DNA of 64,000 bases from Dipteronia dyeriana (Eukaryota; Streptophyta; Magnoliopsida; Sapindales; Sapindaceae). Numbering within the stretch: the first letter of the stretch is position 1; every line of letters starts with the position of its first letter. Made by a program: the position numbers and the translations under genes. The notes under the pieces are model-generated. The model did not search any database. It was given only the letters and a program-made list of their open reading frames with translations, and was not told the DNA's origin. Shown here one piece after another: positions 58,600 through 64,000 of this stretch. The stretch spans positions 82,713,652-82,777,651 of the forward strand of contig CM065299.1 of the NCBI GenBank assembly GCA_032871835.1, in the 5' to 3' direction.

Positions 58600-60533
58600 A
58601 CCAAAGAAGAATTTTCCACCTTCCAGCCTTCAAGCAGGGGTCCAAATCCCGGGTCTACGTAGCGAGGTATCGAGGTCCTCTAGGTCGAGGTACCTTACAA
58701 CCCCGCAGTAGCATGACGAGGCACACATTCTCAAACACCCTGCATGCATTCAGGCTCTCCAATTAAAGCCCGCTACCCCGTCAGGAATCCTGCATAATTA
58801 GGTTGAGCTCCATGTTAAAGCTCGGCATAGCTAAACCAAGCTCCCAGCTACAAGGTTGGAACCCTATGGGATATTTCGCCCATAGAATTGTTAGCACAAG
58901 CTCCATGGGAAGACCAACAAGATCGATCTAGCTCCATGACAATCGAGAAGTCCCCTAGGGACCCTGCTAGTATACTGGAACCTGGGATACCTCACCCTCG
59001 AGAAATATCAAGCGTTACCTCAGGTAACCTCCATGAAGTACCTCTCCAAAGTGACATATGAAACCAGAGCTCTCCTCTAAACAGCATAGGAAGAAAGGGT
59101 TGACCTTCATGACACTTACGATACCATTACTGAGGTCAAACCGTATTAATGGAGGTAATCAACCCTATTAATGAGGTCAAATCGTATTAATGGAGGTAGT
59201 CAACCCTATTAATGACATGATCAACGCCATTAATAAGAGAATATTCAACTCTTTAATGGCCACCATTAGTAAAAGAGTCTAAAGAGGAAACAAATACCTT
59301 TACCTCCTAGATATCCTTCACAACCAATTATTGGGGGTCAACTACAACAGAAAATCCCGCCTATCAAGGAAGGAAGAGTCCAAAGGGGAAGCAAACACAT
59401 ATTCTCCAAGATATTTGCTACAAGCCGATCGACTACATTAAATGAAGAATCGTATTCAATATGGAAAAGAAGACCAATTCAAGAGTCATGGACTTGCACG
59501 CCAAGGTAGTCACCATGTATAAATACACCTGTAAACCAATCTCATAGAAGGGAGCTGATATCTTAGAAGACACATGCTTCGTTTAAAGTTCTCTCTAGAT
59601 CGTCATTGTACGTGTACCTTTACCAGGAATATACTGGTATCGGTTAACACTCGATCATTGTTGTAAGCTCTCCGGAGCACCATGGTGGTATTATTTCTCC
59701 ATTGTTGCAAGCTCCCCGGAGCATCTGTGATATATACATAAGGAAGGGTATTCCTCCTTCCATTGGATACTGCCTTGGGGTTTTTCAGTATGTGATCATT
59801 CGTGATGCTATTTCCCTCTTGGTCAGTCCACCTCTCTCTATAAAAGACTTGTGTTTTTCATATTATCTATTGTATTATGCGTGTGTGTATGTGGGCTAGG
59901 TACCAATCCCATTGGTCCTAGCTCTCTAATCCTTCTTATATGAGATTGAGAAACTACAACGAGAAACTACAACGAAAATCTAGGGAACCAGATCTAGATT
60001 CCTACCTCGCTGGACCTAGCACCTTTATCTTCCCATCTACATGCCAAAGTCGCACATCAAGATGAGGAGAAACCACCCCAGACCAACTTGAAGGGAGTCG
60101 ATGAGCTCTCCTGTATCCTCTCTATGGAAGAAATCGAGCTTTCCAGCACTGGAGCTAGATAAGCCCTCCTCCTTACTTGCTATCTAGGTCGGGGAACTAC
60201 AGGAAGTAATCGGGCTCCAGAACCGGGCTCTGGAAACCAGAACGATCTCGGACCCCAACCGAGGGCTAAGACCAGGGAACAGGGACAAGGATCAACCCAT
60301 TCGCTTTAACAAGGAAACCTCGAGCTCCCCGTGTCTCCTTCTTCAGCATGAAGCCCGATGGGCAGGATGCATCGTCTTCTACCTGCTACATCATCCTCCT
60401 TACCGCTTCATTCTCTATATTCATATGAGATCTCTCCAAGGTACAAGGTACCAACCCGGGCCACCACCTCCGTGGTAGTGGTCTCGAGGGTGTTAGCTAT
60501 AATTCGTTACCCTGAGTGAATTTTCTGTTAACA
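58600..60533 (+). repeat. LTR of a gypsy-type element (element E)
   Basis: The right end is well placed: TTCTGTTAACA (60533) followed at once by a primer-site-like TTTCTGGCACTGTGTGTGGGA (60534-60554), close to the TGGCGCCGTCTGTGGGA of many plant gypsy elements. A TATA box (TGTATAAATACA) lies at 59516-59527. It includes a duplicated AATGAGGTCAA(A)CC(G)TATT stretch near 59130-59215. The left limit was not found; it may be truncated near 58600. Confidence 0.6.
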
Positions 60534-60554
60534 CTTTCTGGCACTGTGTGTGGG
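60534..60554 (+). promoter_or_regulatory. Primer binding site of element E
   Basis: TTTCTGGCACTGTGTGTGGG directly after the LTR end. Two or three mismatches from the common plant gypsy site. Confidence 0.55.
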
Positions 60555-63527
60555 AAGTTTCCATACCCCTTTTGAAAGCCTCTATGTCTCTACATGAGTA
60601 TCATAATACTATCGAGGTAACAGATTCATTATTTATGGAATATCATTTACTATATACGATGTCTTTTCTCCATACTTGTCTATATCGCCTATGCATTGTA
60701 TGTGGTGCTCATTTTATCATTTAACGAGTTTCGTTCATTGTGGGGCAAATATGGTACGTGGGATTCCTGGTGGAACTAGTTCATTATGCTACTCTTATGA
60801 AGCGAACCTGCTCAGATAATTGTGGAGATCTAATACAGTAGCTCCCCGTTTGAAGATCTCCTATATAGCTGAACCATTCTGATACATCGAGAGCTCCTAT
60901 ATAGTAGAACTGCACCTTTCCTGCTTCTTTACATAAGATTTTCTTTGCTACCAGAAGACCTCTTATCCAGTAGATCTGCTGGATTTGGACCTGGTCATAC
61001 GGGACCCTTCATGTCACCGTATCCGCCCTTCATAAGCTTCTAGGTAGCGGTAGCAGGTCAACTCATGAATCTGAAAAGCCAACTCAGCTATGTAGCCTTT
61101 AGAGCAACATCACCAGTAGAGGCTTAGTTGCTCCTCACTTCGTGTACAAGTCCGGTCAATGCCCAAATGAGCCATTAAACTCTCGGTTCATTCCAGGAGG
61201 GTCCAGAGCTTTCTCTCAGTTGCTGGGGACTTTTAGGATCCCAAGCATGCTTCTGGACCAGTGGCTTAATTCCATATGTATTGGGCCATTCATTACCCTA
61301 GCAAGCCGCTGAAGCCCGATCCGATCGAGGAGTTCCCAGAAGCTTCCCACATTTGGTAAGGCCTCCTACGTGCGTAAGCAAACTTCTAGAGCAGTAGTAC
61401 CACTACAAGACCGGTGGCTTTGCTCTATATGCACTGGGTCATTCATCGCCCTAGCAAACCACCGAAGCCCGATCTGATCGAGGAGAGCCTAGAGATTTCT
61501 CACTCTTGGTAAGGCCTCCTACATGCCTAACCAAACCTCTGGAGTAACAGCCTTACTGTAAAGCCAAGTGGCTCCTCACTTCTTATACCGGGCCGGTCAA
61601 CGCCCAAGTGAGCCACTAAATTCTCGGTTCATTCCAGGAGGGTCTAGAGCTTTCTCTCAGTTACAAGGGACTCCTAGGATCCCAAGCATGCTTCTGGACC
61701 AGTACCGGACCAGTGGCTTTGCTCTATGTGTACCGGGCCATTCACCGTCCTAGCCACCGAAGCCCGATCTGATCGAGAACAGCCTAGAGGCTTCCCACAT
61801 TTTACGTGGTCCAGAGCCTTTACTCAGTTGCTGGGGAATCATTGAATCCCAAGTAGGCCTCTGGACCGGTACCAGACAGGTAACCCATCTCCATTCATAT
61901 AGGGTCATCCAATGCTCAAGTGAGTCACCACTCATCCTGGAGGGGTCCGTGGGAAACTTTTTGAATCCCGAGCATGTCTCTAGACAGTTATTAGGCCGAT
62001 ATCTCCTCTCCACTTGAATGGGGCCATTCATCGCCCTAGCGAGCTACCTTAGTCCCGATCTACCTATCTGGTTAGTCTCCTCAACAGTAGCAACTCCTTC
62101 CTCCTTAGTCACATTGCTTGGTTGAAGGACGGGTCATCATCCTCTAACGCCGCTACTTCGGAGCCAGCTTCCACCACTTTGGTCGGATCAGCTTCAATCA
62201 GCCTTGACCTCCATCTCTTCAGTTAGATCAATCGAAATCTCTTCTACCTCTCTTACATCTCCTACCTTGGGGACTTTGAGATAAGTTCTACCCTAGTATG
62301 GCCTGGCATGAATGTGGAGATGGACAACATGTTCTCCTCATCATCAGTGCACCTTGTGGCTCGAGATGGACCGGCTTTAGTGAGAGTGGACCCAATAAAC
62401 TCTCAGCTCTCTCCATGATCTCTTTCAGAGCGGTTCTTACAAGGCATGGAGCATGGATTCGAGTCTCTCTATATCATATGCACACTGTATCTGCTCTCTG
62501 TTTTACCTGTATCTTAGTTGTGATTACCTCAGCTCTGGTCATGGCTTTGCTCAAGACAAGCGTTCCCCTCATTATCTTGATCATCTCCTCATTGGTCTGC
62601 TCAAGCTCGACTTTAGCAGCAACAACCTGCTCCTAAAAAGCATCATATCGGTGGCTTTGCTCCATTCATATCGGGCCATTCAGCGCCCTAGCAAGCCACC
62701 AAAATCCTGGTTCATTCGAGATAAGCTTCCTATATTCAGTAAGGCCTCTTACGTGCTTGAGTAAGCCTCTGGAGCAATAACAGCATCACTGCAAGTCTTG
62801 CAGCCTCCTTGTATCTAGTACCAGACCGGTAGCTCCACTCCATTTGTACTGGGCCATTCATTGCCCTAGCGAGCTACCGTGGTCCCGATCCACATCTCAG
62901 GTTAGTTTCATCGATGGTGGCAACTCCTTCCTCCCTGGTTCTACTACTTGGGTAGAGGTAAAACCATCATCCTCTAGCACTACTACCTCGAAGCCAGCTC
63001 TACCAACTTGGTTGTGTCAGCCTGAATCAGCTCGTTCCATTATCTCTTCAACTAGATTGATCGAGACCTCTTCCATCATTATGGCTTCAGTATGGACCTA
63101 CCCTTCCTTGATAAGGTCAATCTAGATTTTTACCTCCTTGACAAATTCAAACGGACAGATACATAGGTTTGAAGCTCTACCTACATCCCTAACCTCTGCA
63201 GCAACCTACATTTGCCATACCAGTTTAGACCTCCATTTTCTTGGAAGGATCAAACTGGACCTCTACTTTGGATGATTTTGATGGAGAGGTAGGCAGGCTT
63301 GGAGCCCCCTATGCATCTACAACAGCAGGGGACTTCAAGGTAGTTCCTACCCCAACACAACTAGATATGAAACCAGAATTGGGAACCAAGTCCTCCTTAT
63401 CATCTACTCACCCATCATCTCAAGAAGGTTCGGCTTCAGTCGGAGCGGACCTAGGTAATTCTCAGCTTTCTCTGTGATCTACTCAAGGTATCCATCCTCC
63501 AATGATGATCAGGTCAGAGGGAAAAAG
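60555..63527 (+). mobile_element. Repeat-rich interior of element E, no intact domain
   Basis: No gag or pol domain recognised. Several diverged copies of a module reading roughly CGGTGGCTTTGCTC, GGGCCATTCA, CGCCCTAGC, AAGCCCGATCTGATCGAGGA occur near 61260, 61425, 61720, 61930, 62650 and 62840. A larger unit repeats: 62050-62430 matches 62885-63485 (CAACTCCTTCCTCC, CATCATCCTCTA, AATTCTCAGCT and so on). On the minus strand these carry fragments rich in Glu and Val but no recognised family. A decayed Tat-like 3' region or a non-autonomous derivative are both possible. Confidence 0.5.
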
Positions 63528-64000
63528 TGAAAATACAATCACGGTTAAATGCTCAAGGCTAACCTAGAGGGAGGGAGGGAGGGAGGGAGGGGGGGGGGGG
63601 GGGGGGGGGGTTGAATAGGTTAGACACCTTTTTCGACTCCCTTAGAAACAAACAAAAGTTTGTCCCTCTAGATTGCTTGTATCACAATATATATATTAAT
63701 TAAAGACAATTAATTAATATATAAACACAAGTAAAGTGTGATACAAACAAGTAATTGTAACACATACACAATCTATATTATAGAAAAGAAGTCAACATAT
63801 ATAGAGAGTTCTATCCACAATACAAATATTAGAGAGATATGGACAGAAAAAAGTTGACACAAGATATAACATGGTAAACCTCCGAAGAGGACACCAAAAA
63901 CATGCTAAAATCATATGACAGTGTCAATTAGATTTAAGCTAAAGTTCTAGAGCATATTCATAATCATAGATTCATCAAAACACATGAATAGCTCAAAAGA
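63528..64000 (-). repeat. Start of a minus-strand copia-type LTR (element F), runs off window
   Basis: Plus text starts TGAAAATACAATC, the reverse of an LTR end, and contains AACCTAGAGGGAGGG and TTGAATAGGTT, as in the LTRs of element D (reverse of CCTATTCACC(C)nTCTAGG). A 22-G run at 63589-63610 lies between those words, with (GGGA) units at 63569-63588. The remainder is AT-rich. The other end is outside the window. Confidence 0.6.

Noticed and set aside
1..64000. CRISPR arrays, bacterial operons or plasmid features
   Set aside because: The tandem arrays are irregular with no spacer pattern, and the gene content is that of a plant nucleus.

Overview
The window is nuclear DNA of a flowering plant, most probably a eudicot. 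This rests on the plant-type LTR retrotransposons (Ty3/gypsy of the Tat type, Ty1/copia), a plant LINE with an RRM-bearing ORF1, Mutator-like elements carrying DUF1985/Ulp1 genes, several MITE families, and one plant tubby-like F-box gene with GT-AG introns. The species cannot be read from the sequence. No tRNA, rRNA, CRISPR array or bacterial operon was seen. Only one gene looks intact: the tubby-like gene at 53968-56053. Nearly everything else is transposon sequence, mostly broken.

Left part, 1-26116, is a nest of retrotransposons. The outermost element, C, is a minus-strand copia element: 5' LTR 25598-26116, PBS 25583-25595, gag/protease 24002-24835, integrase and partial reverse transcriptase 19905-21516. 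A solo LTR (21522-23996, TSD AAGGG) splits it at the protease/integrase boundary. Its reverse transcriptase is cut at 19904/19905 by a Tat-type gypsy element, B (3' LTR 19017-19904). B is interrupted by a second Tat element, A (pol 1-1863, antisense ORF 2957-6661, 3' LTR 7166-8066), and by D (10064-18009), a copia-derived element that keeps gag but no pol. The 3' LTR of D contains an inverted solo LTR of its own family (15104-17393, TSD TTAGT). The left edge of D is a deletion that removed most of its 5' LTR and about 1.25 kb of B.

Middle part, 26117-45300: a SINE-like piece, a decayed LTR-retroelement stretch (27160-28760), a Mutator-type MITE with a 9-bp TSD (28990-29849), then a decayed LINE (30650-38775). 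The LINE holds two near-identical Tourist-like MITEs in opposite orientation and is flanked by a pair of inverted repeats of about 280 bp. To the right lie a minus-strand DUF1985 pseudogene (40081-41723), two more MITEs, and an unusual stretch rich in GGAGGCC/GGCCTCC motifs.

Right-middle, 45300-52480: a Mutator-like element with two convergent genes, a DUF1985-Ulp1 protease gene (plus strand, catalytic Cys replaced by Tyr) and a MuDR-type transposase (minus strand, DDE residues present but three in-frame stops). Upstream of the transposase is an array of GATCGAG-containing repeats.

Right part, 52480-64000: the tubby-like gene sits between two direct copies of a repeat headed by a foldback module, each invaded by a different MITE. 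After a LINE tail and a MITE fragment comes an LTR ending at 60533 with a PBS, the repeat-rich interior of a decayed gypsy-type element, and at 63528 the start of a minus-strand copia-type LTR that runs off the window.

The genes do not form a pathway. The layout is a heterochromatin-like transposon block beside a single-gene island.
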